From NCBI GenBank assembly GCA_019694575.1, contig JAIBBR010000007.1, positions 1 to 64,000 of the forward strand: 64,000 bases of DNA, in the 5' to 3' direction. Both the position numbers and the translations under genes were made by a program. Under the pieces are notes generated by a model that made no database searches, was not told where the DNA came from, and saw nothing but the letters and a program-made list of their open reading frames with translations. Shown piece by piece: positions 37,429-45,675 of this stretch. Origin of the DNA: Myxococcaceae bacterium (GTDB lineage: Bacteria; Myxococcota; Myxococcia; Myxococcales; Myxococcaceae). Numbering within the stretch: the first letter of the stretch is position 1; each line of letters starts with the position of its first letter.

Positions 37429-37773
37429 TTAGTGCTGCATGTCGACGTCTTCGCCTGACGAATTGCCCCGGTCGGTGCGGTCATGCCCCGCCACTTTCAC
37501 CAGCTTGTTGTAGACGCCCAATAGCAGCAGGGTGGGCGCCCACAGCCCGATGAAAGTCGACATCGGCGCGCGCGGCTGCATCATCTTGAGGCCCGTGCGG
37601 CGGCCCTCGACGACTTGGGTAATCAGCGACAGGCCGATGGCCCCCGCCGCGCCCCAAAGAAAAACATCAGACGGAATTTTCGCCGTCTGCTTTTCGATGG
37701 AGCGGGCCAAGCGGCCTTCTTTCACGTCGTATTCAGGTTCGGTTTCACTCGACAACAGTTCTGTATTCGCCAT
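37429..37773 (-). CDS. Small two-helix membrane protein
   Basis: Protein of 114 residues. Two predicted membrane helices (about residues 35-52, VFLWGAAGAIGLSLITQVV, and 71-92, MSTFIGLWAPTLLLLGVYN) are joined by a short basic loop, and the C-terminus is polar (DRTDRGNSSGEDVDMQH). No family is recognised. GAGGAA eight bases before ATG 37773 defines the start. Directly upstream of the KGG gene and on the same strand, it may share the stress-related function (inference). Confidence 0.78.
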   Translation of the reverse strand: MANTELLSSETEPEYDVKEGRLARSIEKQTAKIPSDVFLWGAAGAIGLSLITQVVEGRRTGLKMMQPRAPMSTFIGLWAPTLLLLGVYNKLVKVAGHDRTDRGNSSGEDVDMQH

Positions 37774-37918
37774 TGTGTGTTTCCTCCGCCGCCAATTCGG
37801 TGCAATCGACGGACCACGAAACACCCCTGCGGCAGGCGTGACAAAACGTGTTGCACCGCGCGAAAAGTGAATAGGGCAAAGTGGCGCTTGAGCGCAGTGG
37901 CGAACAACGACACCAGTC
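37774..37918. other. Intergenic region upstream of the membrane protein gene
   Basis: The 145 bp between the membrane protein start and the inverted-repeat element hold no gene. They should contain the promoter of the minus-strand membrane/KGG unit. GGTGCAA (about 37799) and TTGCACC (about 37853) form a widely spaced inverted repeat of unknown meaning. Confidence 0.4.
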
Positions 37919-38106
37919 ACCTAGAGCGCCGAACAGGTTACCGGACCGTCGCGAGGGGCTTAAGACCGAAGCGAGGCGGGCGCCCGAGGAAGGAGCACCG
38001 GAGGCGTGCCGTTGGGCACGTCGAGGAGCGGACTGACGAGGCCGCACGCCGCAGCGAGAGGATCGGCAGCCGCAGTAGGTCGGGTAAACTGTTCGGCGCT
38101 CTAGGT
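37919..38106. mobile_element. 188-bp element bounded by 29-bp terminal inverted repeats (MITE-like or structured RNA)
   Basis: Positions 37919-37947 and 38078-38106 are inverted repeats with 27 of 29 paired positions; the outer 18 bp (ACCTAGAGCGCCGAACAG) match perfectly. The 130-bp interior has many GAGG-type purine repeats and a CGTGCC-GTTG-GGCACG hairpin at 38005-38020. No protein frame of note is inside. The right arm contains the stop codon of the photolyase gene (TAG at 38101-38103). It may be a non-autonomous transposable element, or a structured RNA with a long terminal stem. No transposase is in the window. Other copies in the genome would decide between these. Confidence 0.55.
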
Positions 38107-39513
38107 CGGCCGCGAACGGTTCAAGTGGTGCTTGGCGATTAAAAGAAAGCGCTCACGCGCAGCGGTGTGCTCGACGATGGGCAAGGGGTAATCGCGGCCC
38201 AGGTGAAGGCCTGCTTCACGCAGCACTGAAGCGGGAGCGGCCCAAGGTTGGTGAATGTAGCGGGCGGGCAGCCGCGCCAACTCAGGCACCCAGCGCTTCA
38301 CGTAGTCACCGTCAGGGTCGAACTTCTGCCCCTGCAGCACCGGGTTGAAGACGCGAAAGTACGGTTGGGCGTCGCAACCGCAACCGGCCGACCATTGCCA
38401 GCCTGAGTTGTTCTGCGCCCAGTCTCCGTCGGTGAGGTATTTCAAATAATGCATTTCGCCGCGCCGGTAGTTGATGAGCAGGTGTTTGCAAAGAAAGCTG
38501 GCCGAAATCATACGGGCGCGGTTGTGCACGAAGCCTTCGCGCAGCAGCTGCCGGGCCGAAGCGTCGACAATGGGGTAACCGGTGCGCCCTTGGGTCCAGG
38601 CTTCAAAGTGCTCGGCGTTGTCGCTCCAGGGAAAGCCGGTGAAGCCACTTTGAAAAGGTTTGCCGAGCAGCTCGGGCCGGTCCCACAGGGTGCTGTGGGT
38701 AAATTCGCGCCAAGTGAGCTCGTTCAAAAAGGCGCGTGGGTGCGGCGCGGTCTCGGCGGCTGTCCACACTTGGCGCGGCGAGAGTGTGCCGAACTTCAAG
38801 TCTTGCGAGAGGCGGCTGGTTCCCCGCAAATCCATTCGGTCGCGGTTTTGTGCGTAGTCACTGGCAATGCTGCTCACGAAGTGTTTGAGCCGTTGATGGG
38901 CAGCGGCTTCTCCGGCTTCAACCAATTGCGGGTTGGGGGCAATGCCCAGCGCTTCATCTGAAAGAAGGGGGTCGCTTTTTTCAGTCACCTCGCGCGGCAA
39001 AGGAGGCAACGACTTCGGTGCTGCCAGTGGTTTGCTGACAGTGAGTGTTTGTAAAAACGCCCGCGCGAACGGCGTGAAAACGGCGTACGGCTGGCCGCCT
39101 TGTGAGCGCAGTGTGCCGGGCGGTAAGAGCGTTTCTCCCTCGTACAGCTCGAAGGGTACGTGCAGCGCTTCACGCACGCGGCGGTCACGTTCGCGGGCGA
39201 AGGGCTCGACCCAGCGTTGGGCCACCACGCGGTCGACGCTCCATTTTTTGGCCAACATCGGCACGACTTTTGTGCTCTTGCCCGCCACGATGACCAAGCG
39301 TGAGCCCAGCTGCGCGATGTTTGCTTCGAGCTCGCGCAATGAAGCGAGCAGGTACTGCATGCGGTGTGGCAGCTCACGCGCGCGGGCAGGGGCGAAGAAA
39401 TAGGGGTCCAACACGAAGAGGGGAATCACCTCGCCCGCAGAGGCGGCGTCACGCAGCGGAGCATGGTCGGCGATGCGCAGGTCTTTTCCGCGAAACCAAA
39501 CCAGAGTTCGCAT
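38101..39513 (-). CDS. phrB: Deoxyribodipyrimidine photolyase, class I CPD type
   Basis: Protein of 470 residues, the usual length. Starting MRTLVWFRGKDLRIADH, it has the N-terminal chromophore-binding domain and the FAD domain with GWQWSAGCGCDAQPYFRVF, NPVLQGQKFDPDGDYVKRW and RMISASFLCKHLLIN. The family repairs cyclobutane pyrimidine dimers with blue light. ATG 39513 is chosen since the protein begins with the conserved motif; an upstream frame would add 46 non-conserved residues. Its stop codon lies inside the right arm of the inverted-repeat element, and the final residues (LNRSRPT) may have been altered by insertion. Confidence 0.95.
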   Translation of the reverse strand: MRTLVWFRGKDLRIADHAPLRDAASAGEVIPLFVLDPYFFAPARARELPHRMQYLLASLRELEANIAQLGSRLVIVAGKSTKVVPMLAKKWSVDRVVAQRWVEPFARERDRRVREALHVPFELYEGETLLPPGTLRSQGGQPYAVFTPFARAFLQTLTVSKPLAAPKSLPPLPREVTEKSDPLLSDEALGIAPNPQLVEAGEAAAHQRLKHFVSSIASDYAQNRDRMDLRGTSRLSQDLKFGTLSPRQVWTAAETAPHPRAFLNELTWREFTHSTLWDRPELLGKPFQSGFTGFPWSDNAEHFEAWTQGRTGYPIVDASARQLLREGFVHNRARMISASFLCKHLLINYRRGEMHYLKYLTDGDWAQNNSGWQWSAGCGCDAQPYFRVFNPVLQGQKFDPDGDYVKRWVPELARLPARYIHQPWAAPASVLREAGLHLGRDYPLPIVEHTAARERFLLIAKHHLNRSRPT

Positions 39514-39644
39514 GACCGTGGGTTTTACATGGTTTTCGTTCTGCGGCGCTTTGGCGTTATAGGGCGAGCGCGCCACGGCAGTTGTTTGCGCGACGGGCCG
39601 CTGCTCTGTTTCTTGCAGGCCATCGCGCGAAACGGAGGCAGTCA

Positions 39645-41048
39645 ATGGCAAAGCAACTCTTCAGCAGTGTGGCGCTCTTGGTAACGCTTCTTTTCGTTGC
39701 GTGTACCCCTCGCAACAACAACGGTAACGGCGGTAACGGCAATGGCGTCGACGGTGGTAACAACACAGGCGCTGACGGTGGCGAGGCGTTCTCGTGTGAC
39801 GACGCCGGCAGCGCGCTCAATGGCGAAGCGCTGGCCAATGCACGGCGAATGTTGACGCAAGGGCAGCAGACTTTTCGCTATGAGACATTTGGCGACGAGG
39901 CGTTCTGGGGTGGCACGTTGCGCCTGCACCACGCGATTTTGGGTGAAGCCCATGGCGGTGTGGGTGCCGGCGTGACGCCCACTGCCGCGCTTGCGGTGGG
40001 GCTCAAAGTCGACGTCGACGCGCTGCCGGCCGACTTGCAAGAGCAGCTGCGCAACCAACAAGTCAATCTCGAGAGCGTCGACACCACCATTGCTTTGCTG
40101 CGGCTCAACGCCATTGTCGGAGTGACGGGCGTGTTTGACCAAACGTCAGGCACCAACCTGGCTTCCATCGGCATTCAGTGTGCGTTCTGCCATTCTACGG
40201 TTGACGACTCGTTCGCGCCGGGCATTGGCCGCCGCATCGACGGAGCGCCGAACCGCAATTTGAACGTCGGCGCCATTGTCAACCTCTCGCCCGACTTGAG
40301 CGCGGTGCAGACGCTGCTCAATGCGCCCGACGGCACGGTGCGCCAAGTGTTGATGGGCTGGGGCCCGGGCAAATTTGATGCAGCGCTTTTCCTCGACGGC
40401 AAGGGCTTGCGCCCCGATGGAAAGACGGCCGCCACGTTGATTCCTCCCGCGTACGGCCTGGCGGGTGTCAACCTGCACTCCTATACCGGTTGGGGCTCGG
40501 TGACGTACTGGAACGCCTTTGTCGCCAACTTAGAAATGCACGGCAAAGGCACATTTTATGACCCGCGTCTTTCAGACGAGACGAAGTTTCCCGTGGCGGC
40601 GGCGAATCACTTCGCCAACGTGCGCAACAAGCCCGACTTGGTTACGCCGAAGCTCGCGGCGCTGCATTTTTATCAACTCGCGTTGCAACCGCCGGTGCCG
40701 CCCGCGGGGAGCTTCGATGCCGCCAAAGCGGGCCGCGGTCAGGTGCTCTTCGATGGCGCGGCGCGGTGCGCCAGCTGCCACGTGCCGCCGCTTTTCACCG
40801 AACCAGGGTGGAGCATGCACACACCCGAAGAAATCGGCATTGATGATTTTCAAGCGTCGCGTTCACCTGATGGCCGGTATCGCACCACGCCGCTGCGTGG
40901 GTTGTGGGCGCGCTCGACGGGTGGTTTTTACCACGATGGCCGTTTTGCCACGCTGCTCGACGTGGTCAACCATTACAACGGTGTCTTCACGCTCGAGCTC
41001 AATGACTCACAAAAGAGCGACCTGGTCGAGTACTTGAAGTCGATTTAG
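39645..41048 (+). CDS. Di-haem cytochrome c peroxidase-like lipoprotein
   Basis: Protein of 467 residues with a lipoprotein signal (AKQLFSSVALLVTLLFVAC) and a Gly/Asn/Asp linker. Two haem c motifs are present, CAFCH and CASCH, consistent with di-haem cytochrome c peroxidase/MauG-like proteins. A His/Met ligand set around MHTPEEIG and the region FYHDGRF fits the family. Enzyme activity is expected to be peroxide reduction or protein oxidation, but substrate is unknown. GGAGG before ATG 39645 defines the start. It lies divergently to the photolyase gene, 131 bp apart. Confidence 0.88.
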   Translation: MAKQLFSSVALLVTLLFVACTPRNNNGNGGNGNGVDGGNNTGADGGEAFSCDDAGSALNGEALANARRMLTQGQQTFRYETFGDEAFWGGTLRLHHAILGEAHGGVGAGVTPTAALAVGLKVDVDALPADLQEQLRNQQVNLESVDTTIALLRLNAIVGVTGVFDQTSGTNLASIGIQCAFCHSTVDDSFAPGIGRRIDGAPNRNLNVGAIVNLSPDLSAVQTLLNAPDGTVRQVLMGWGPGKFDAALFLDGKGLRPDGKTAATLIPPAYGLAGVNLHSYTGWGSVTYWNAFVANLEMHGKGTFYDPRLSDETKFPVAAANHFANVRNKPDLVTPKLAALHFYQLALQPPVPPAGSFDAAKAGRGQVLFDGAARCASCHVPPLFTEPGWSMHTPEEIGIDDFQASRSPDGRYRTTPLRGLWARSTGGFYHDGRFATLLDVVNHYNGVFTLELNDSQKSDLVEYLKSI

Positions 41049-41073
41049 CCGCGGCTCGTGTAGGGTGGTCAGC

Positions 41074-41457
41074 ATGATTGACCACACCGGCGTGAAAGTC
41101 AGTGACGTGAAGACCGCGCGGGCGTTTTATGACCAGGCGCTCGCGCCGCTCGGCTACCAAGTGCTTAGGGTCATTCCACCCGAGGTCAACGAAGGCCGAA
41201 TGGTGCTCGGGTATGGCGTGCCTCCCAAGCCTGATTTCTGGGTGGGTGAAGGCCCGGTGAATGTGCCGCCCATTCATGTGGCTTTTCGCGCTGACAATCG
41301 TCAAGCGGTTGACGCGTTCTACCAAGCCGCGCTGGCAGCGGGAGGCCGTGACAATGGGCCTCCTGGGCCTCGGCCGCATTACCACGCCAATTATTATGGC
41401 GCGTTCGTGTTCGACCCTGATGGGCACGTCATCGAGGCGGTTTTTCACGGCGGGTAG
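41074..41457 (+). CDS. Glyoxalase/VOC-family protein
   Basis: Protein of 127 residues with the VOC fold: IDHTGVKVSDVKTARAFYDQ at the start, FRADNRQAVDAFY, and FDPDGHVIEAVFH at the end, the usual metal-ligand Glu region. Members bind metals and act as lyases, dioxygenases or resistance proteins; the substrate here is unknown. ATG 41074 is preferred over a GTG nine bases upstream because the VOC fold starts with it. It is followed by a strong hairpin (41564-41610). Confidence 0.9.
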   Translation: MIDHTGVKVSDVKTARAFYDQALAPLGYQVLRVIPPEVNEGRMVLGYGVPPKPDFWVGEGPVNVPPIHVAFRADNRQAVDAFYQAALAAGGRDNGPPGPRPHYHANYYGAFVFDPDGHVIEAVFHGG

Positions 41458-41563
41458 CTTGGCTTTTTGTGAAGTGGGTAGAGCGTTGAATGTCTCGTCA
41501 GTTTCTTGGGTGCTCGCCTGCTTGCAAGGAGCTTGAGAGGCTTCGTTCGTCCGCTTTGAAAAC

Positions 41564-41610
41564 AGGTGCGTGCTGATTGTGGGCGCTAATGCACGAAACA
41601 GCACGCACCT
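41564..41610. terminator. Long hairpin between converging genes
   Basis: AGGTGCGTGCT pairs perfectly with AGCACGCACCT (11 bp) around a 25-base loop. It lies between the VOC gene (+) and the glucosidase-fusion gene (-), probably serving both as terminator. Confidence 0.65.
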
Positions 41611-41646
41611 TGGTGCTTTCCCGCGAGGCTTCAAGTCACATGGCGG

Positions 41647-44600
41647 TTAGTGCTTTTCGTCAGCCGTGCTGAGCAGCCCCTGACGCCGCTCGTCGTCGGT
41701 GGGGTTGGCCCGCACCGTCGGTACCAGCTGCAACTTCTGCGCGAGCACTTTGTCTAAGTCTTGCGCCGTCTTGTCTGCCCAAATTTCCCAAGACTTAAGG
41801 CCCGAGCCTTGAGGTGGGGGCGGTTGAATCCACCCGCGCTCCAAGAGCAGGCGCCACACCAAGGTAATGGTCCACGCTTGGTCTTTTTGCGGGGGCTGCA
41901 GTACCCGGTTCATACCCATCTCTGGGTCTTTCACCTTTTTTTCTCGGGTAGCGACGGGGTGTTTCTTCGCGCCAGAGGGCGTGCGGTCCCACTTCGCGAA
42001 AGACCCAGGCATGGTGCCAATGGCGAGCTCGACCATGCTGCCTTCGCGGGCCACCAACTTGAGCACGCGATTTTCGAGATCGCGCCCTTGCTCCTCAAAC
42101 CCGCGCTGTCGCATGGCCCGCGCGATGTACCCAGTGTCCCAAGGCCAAGTAGAACCTTGGTGATAGGCGCCCGGCTTGTACCGTGTTCCCATGCGCGACA
42201 AAGTGAGCACGCCTTCTTCAGCAAACATGTCAGGCGCGAGCATGCGGTCGACAATGGCTTTCGTTCGACGAGGATCGACATCGTCCATGATGCGGCTGCC
42301 GAGCAAATGGCCGGTGTTTGAGGCGACGAGAGGCTCGACCGATGCGTGGCCGTTTTTCATCTCGGCCATGCCGCCATAGCCTTCAAGTGTCTTGGCCACG
42401 TTCTCGAGGGTAGGCGTCTTCTTGTAGACCGCTTTGTATCGACGCTGCATCTTCATGAAGACGTCGGGGTTTTGCTCTAAATATTGCTGGGCTCTTTCTG
42501 CGGTCACCCAGAAGTCTTGGTGAAAATTCGCCTTGAATTGCTGTGCGCGCGCTTCGGCCGATTCAGGTGTGAATACCGCTTCGGGTAGCTTGAGGGCGTC
42601 GCGCGTTCGTTTGAGCAAGGCTGAATCTCGATTCAGACCGAACTCACGACAAAGCCGCGCGAAGTCTTGCAGCGCGTTGAACGCATAACCTTGTACCTCG
42701 GTAGAGAGGTGAAGCTCTGCCAGACTGCCGTCGGCACGGGGTACGCCGTCTCCTGAATCGCGCCAGCCCTGCGACAAAATGCCGTCAGTGCTCATGCGCA
42801 GCGTCCACAAGTAACCGCCGCCTTTGGGGTCATCGATGCGGCCGCGCAGCCAGCCATAAGCCTGCACCAGCGATTCGCCTATCGTGACTTTTCTGCCATC
42901 GAGACCCGTGGTCTCGATTTTCAAGTACTCGGCAAACGCTTGGTCGCCCACGACATTGCGCAGCGCCGCCATGCCGCGAATGAAGTTGGGCGTCGCATCG
43001 ACGGTGCCCCAGTTGATGAGCGGCTTGGTGACACCCGAAACGCCGGGCTCTTCTTTCCAGCCTTCGGGCAGGTGCGCGATGATGGGGTCACCCGGAGCGC
43101 GGTACTCATGCGCAACGCGGCCGAACTCTTGGTCGCTGCGCACGTTGGTGACGCGGCCTTGAATCTTGGCGTGCTCAATCAGGGTCGCAGCGAGCACATT
43201 GACAGCGCCGTCTATCGAGTTGCCCAATACCTTGGTGAGCGCCGGGCTGAAGCGGCCCACGTGATTCATGCCCTGCAGCAAGTCGATGGCGGCGCGCAGC
43301 GAGTCGCGGCCAAAGAGGGTGGCGAACAACCCGCCGAATGAAGCCACCACCGGGTGAAATTTGCCCGCCCGGCCCACTTTGTTGGGGTCAATTTCAGCCG
43401 CGCCTTCACTCAACGCCTTCAGGTCGAGCTTGCCCATCATCTCCCACGGCTTCTTCGTGGCAGAGATGTTGCCGAGCATTTCTGGCGTGTACTCGCGCAA
43501 AAACGTGAGCATGTCGCGGGTAACGCCGTCGGCCGTGGGGGTGCCGGCAATCAACTTGTCTCGGCCTGCCTTCACATCGAACAGCTTGCCCACACCTCCC
43601 GCTGCCTTGGCGTTGTTGCGCGTCACCGCCAACCAGAAAGCGTCAGAGCCCAACGTCATTGCTTTGTCGCCAATCGACAGTTGGTCCCAATTGTTCAGAG
43701 CTTGCGCGGTGCCGCCGGCGAGCGCGCTGGCCCAGGCCACGTCACCCGCGACGCCCACGCCCGCGGCCACTGTCGCGGCTGACTTTGCTCCGGCGAGCGC
43801 TTCGGTCGCCATCACCCGCGCCACCGGCGTCGCGACCATCGACCCGAGCATTGCCGTGTTTGCGGCCAACGCGAACCATTCAGCACGCGCGGCGGGGTTC
43901 AGCACCGAAAGCGTTTGCCCGTGAGTTGCGCGGTCTTGCAGTGCCTCGGCCGAGCGCTTGGTGAACCAACCGGCCGAGCCCGAGAAGAGCGGCAACGTCA
44001 CCCACCAGGGAACGACGCTGCCCGCCCCCAGCATCAATGCGCCGCCGACCGCCACACCCGCTGTCATCGCAGCCTTGTCGATTTTCGGCTTGAGGTCGGT
44101 CGATGCGTGGGTGGGCTCGCGGGGCTGCAGTGGCAGGTCTCCGCGAACTTTGAAAGACGGCTTCAAGTAACTGACGTGCCCCGCCGGCAGACGGTTGTTG
44201 GCTTTCCAGTCGTTGATGTCGGTGTACACCCGCGCTTCACCGGCCAGATATTCAACCAGCGACGAAGCACCGCTGGCGCGCTTTACCTGCAGCAGGGTGA
44301 CGGCCTGCGTGCCGGTCTGCGGTGAATCGAAAATGACGGGCAGCGGTGAAATGTGCACCGGCTCAGCGCTGCCTTTGTCGAGCAACGGGGCTATTTTTTC
44401 AGCCAAGTCTTCTTCAATGCCAAAAGCTTTGCGCAAAAAAGTGCGGAGCTTTTGGCCGGCGAGGGCGAGTGGCGTCTTGGCGGCTTCTTGGTAGGCCGCG
44501 AAAATGGGCGCGGTCAGCTCTGCATAGTGCTCGAGCTCGAAGGCGTACTGCTTGTTCAACCCTTCGACGGCCTGCGCATTGACGAGTGACGACACTTCTT

Positions 44601-45582
44601 TCGCGGGCAGACCCGCGGCCACATGTTCAGCCTCGGCGTCGACCAGCACCTCGTCGGCCCTTAACCCATCGACCCACTTGAAGAGGCCGCCGACCGGCGC
44701 GTCGAGCACGTCTTGAGCATGTTTCGCTGCGAATGCGCTAAGCACCTGCTGCCGGTCTTCCCACGGCAGTGCGGCGAAAACGCGGAGCAGCAACGCGCCG
44801 CCGGCTCCGCTGGTGCTGGCGTCACGCAAGAGCGAATCAGCCGTGCCGTTGAACTTCTCGAGCTGGCCCTGCGCCTTGAGCGCGGTGAAGGCAGTGTGGA
44901 AGCGCGCTTTCAGCTCGGCAGACGACGTGAGCGCGGCCGACAGCTCGCGACCCTTGGTGCTGCCGGTCAGCACTTTGGGGTTGAACGCGTAATGGAGCGC
45001 CGGTTCACCGGGGTAAGCGATAGAAACGAAAATCTCACTGCCGTGTGGGCTGGAGATTCCGGTGCGCCGCGCCAAGGTGCCGTCTTTCGCGGCGAGCAAG
45101 CGCACTTCTGCGCCCGGGTGCTGCTTCGTCAACAACGACAAAGCCACCGGCACCAGCAGCGCGACGTCAGAATTGGCCGTGGCGAGCTGGGGGTCTGCGG
45201 TGAGCAGGCCGCTCAACGTTTCGAGTGTGCCTAAATTGCGTTGCAACGAAGCCTCGAGTGCCTGGGCGTCGCCGGGGCCGCGCAGGCTGCACAGGGCGTC
45301 TTGCCAGTCGGCGACCAACTGAGCGCGGTCAGACGTGCCCTCGACTTCGACTTGGTCGGGGGCGAGCGTCTGCCACAGTTCAGTGGCGCGTGTTTCGAGC
45401 GCCGACACGGTTTCGCGGCGCACCACGGGCGTGGTTTTCACCCACTGGGCGACAGTTGAAGCCTCGCCAGTCTTGGCGACAGACGGGTTGGGCGCGGTTT
45501 CGGCACGCGGCGTTTCTGGGCGCTCGACACCCGTATTGCCGCCCAAAGAAGAAGTCGACTTGAAGTCGTTGCGGACCGTCAT
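41647..45582 (-). CDS. Large fusion with C-terminal amylo-alpha-1,6-glucosidase-like domain
   Basis: Protein of 1311 residues. The C-terminal half matches glycogen-debranching-type (six-hairpin) glucosidases: QGWRDSGDGVPRADGSL, LHLSTEVQGYAFNAL and YHQGSTWPWDTGYIARAM contain the family's catalytic acid and base regions. The N-terminal half is unusual: about 470 residues of Ala/Leu-rich unknown sequence, then a hydrophobic helical segment (about 495-660, with VAVGGALMLGAGSVVPWWV) resembling, from memory, a DUF4781-type region found in other myxobacterial proteins. Its N-terminus has no signal peptide. The fusion suggests a membrane-associated or self-associated glycoside hydrolase; the substrate is unknown. 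Confidence 0.78.
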   Translation of the reverse strand: MTVRNDFKSTSSLGGNTGVERPETPRAETAPNPSVAKTGEASTVAQWVKTTPVVRRETVSALETRATELWQTLAPDQVEVEGTSDRAQLVADWQDALCSLRGPGDAQALEASLQRNLGTLETLSGLLTADPQLATANSDVALLVPVALSLLTKQHPGAEVRLLAAKDGTLARRTGISSPHGSEIFVSIAYPGEPALHYAFNPKVLTGSTKGRELSAALTSSAELKARFHTAFTALKAQGQLEKFNGTADSLLRDASTSGAGGALLLRVFAALPWEDRQQVLSAFAAKHAQDVLDAPVGGLFKWVDGLRADEVLVDAEAEHVAAGLPAKEVSSLVNAQAVEGLNKQYAFELEHYAELTAPIFAAYQEAAKTPLALAGQKLRTFLRKAFGIEEDLAEKIAPLLDKGSAEPVHISPLPVIFDSPQTGTQAVTLLQVKRASGASSLVEYLAGEARVYTDINDWKANNRLPAGHVSYLKPSFKVRGDLPLQPREPTHASTDLKPKIDKAAMTAGVAVGGALMLGAGSVVPWWVTLPLFSGSAGWFTKRSAEALQDRATHGQTLSVLNPAARAEWFALAANTAMLGSMVATPVARVMATEALAGAKSAATVAAGVGVAGDVAWASALAGGTAQALNNWDQLSIGDKAMTLGSDAFWLAVTRNNAKAAGGVGKLFDVKAGRDKLIAGTPTADGVTRDMLTFLREYTPEMLGNISATKKPWEMMGKLDLKALSEGAAEIDPNKVGRAGKFHPVVASFGGLFATLFGRDSLRAAIDLLQGMNHVGRFSPALTKVLGNSIDGAVNVLAATLIEHAKIQGRVTNVRSDQEFGRVAHEYRAPGDPIIAHLPEGWKEEPGVSGVTKPLINWGTVDATPNFIRGMAALRNVVGDQAFAEYLKIETTGLDGRKVTIGESLVQAYGWLRGRIDDPKGGGYLWTLRMSTDGILSQGWRDSGDGVPRADGSLAELHLSTEVQGYAFNALQDFARLCREFGLNRDSALLKRTRDALKLPEAVFTPESAEARAQQFKANFHQDFWVTAERAQQYLEQNPDVFMKMQRRYKAVYKKTPTLENVAKTLEGYGGMAEMKNGHASVEPLVASNTGHLLGSRIMDDVDPRRTKAIVDRMLAPDMFAEEGVLTLSRMGTRYKPGAYHQGSTWPWDTGYIARAMRQRGFEEQGRDLENRVLKLVAREGSMVELAIGTMPGSFAKWDRTPSGAKKHPVATREKKVKDPEMGMNRVLQPPQKDQAWTITLVWRLLLERGWIQPPPPQGSGLKSWEIWADKTAQDLDKVLAQKLQLVPTVRANPTDDERRQGLLSTADEKH

Positions 45583-45675
45583 GTGGCCATCAGAAATAGC
45601 ACGAACGGGCTAACCTGCCTGTTTGCTGACGGCCCGGCCGCTGTACCAAATGAGAAGACTTTTGACGGCTGGCCC

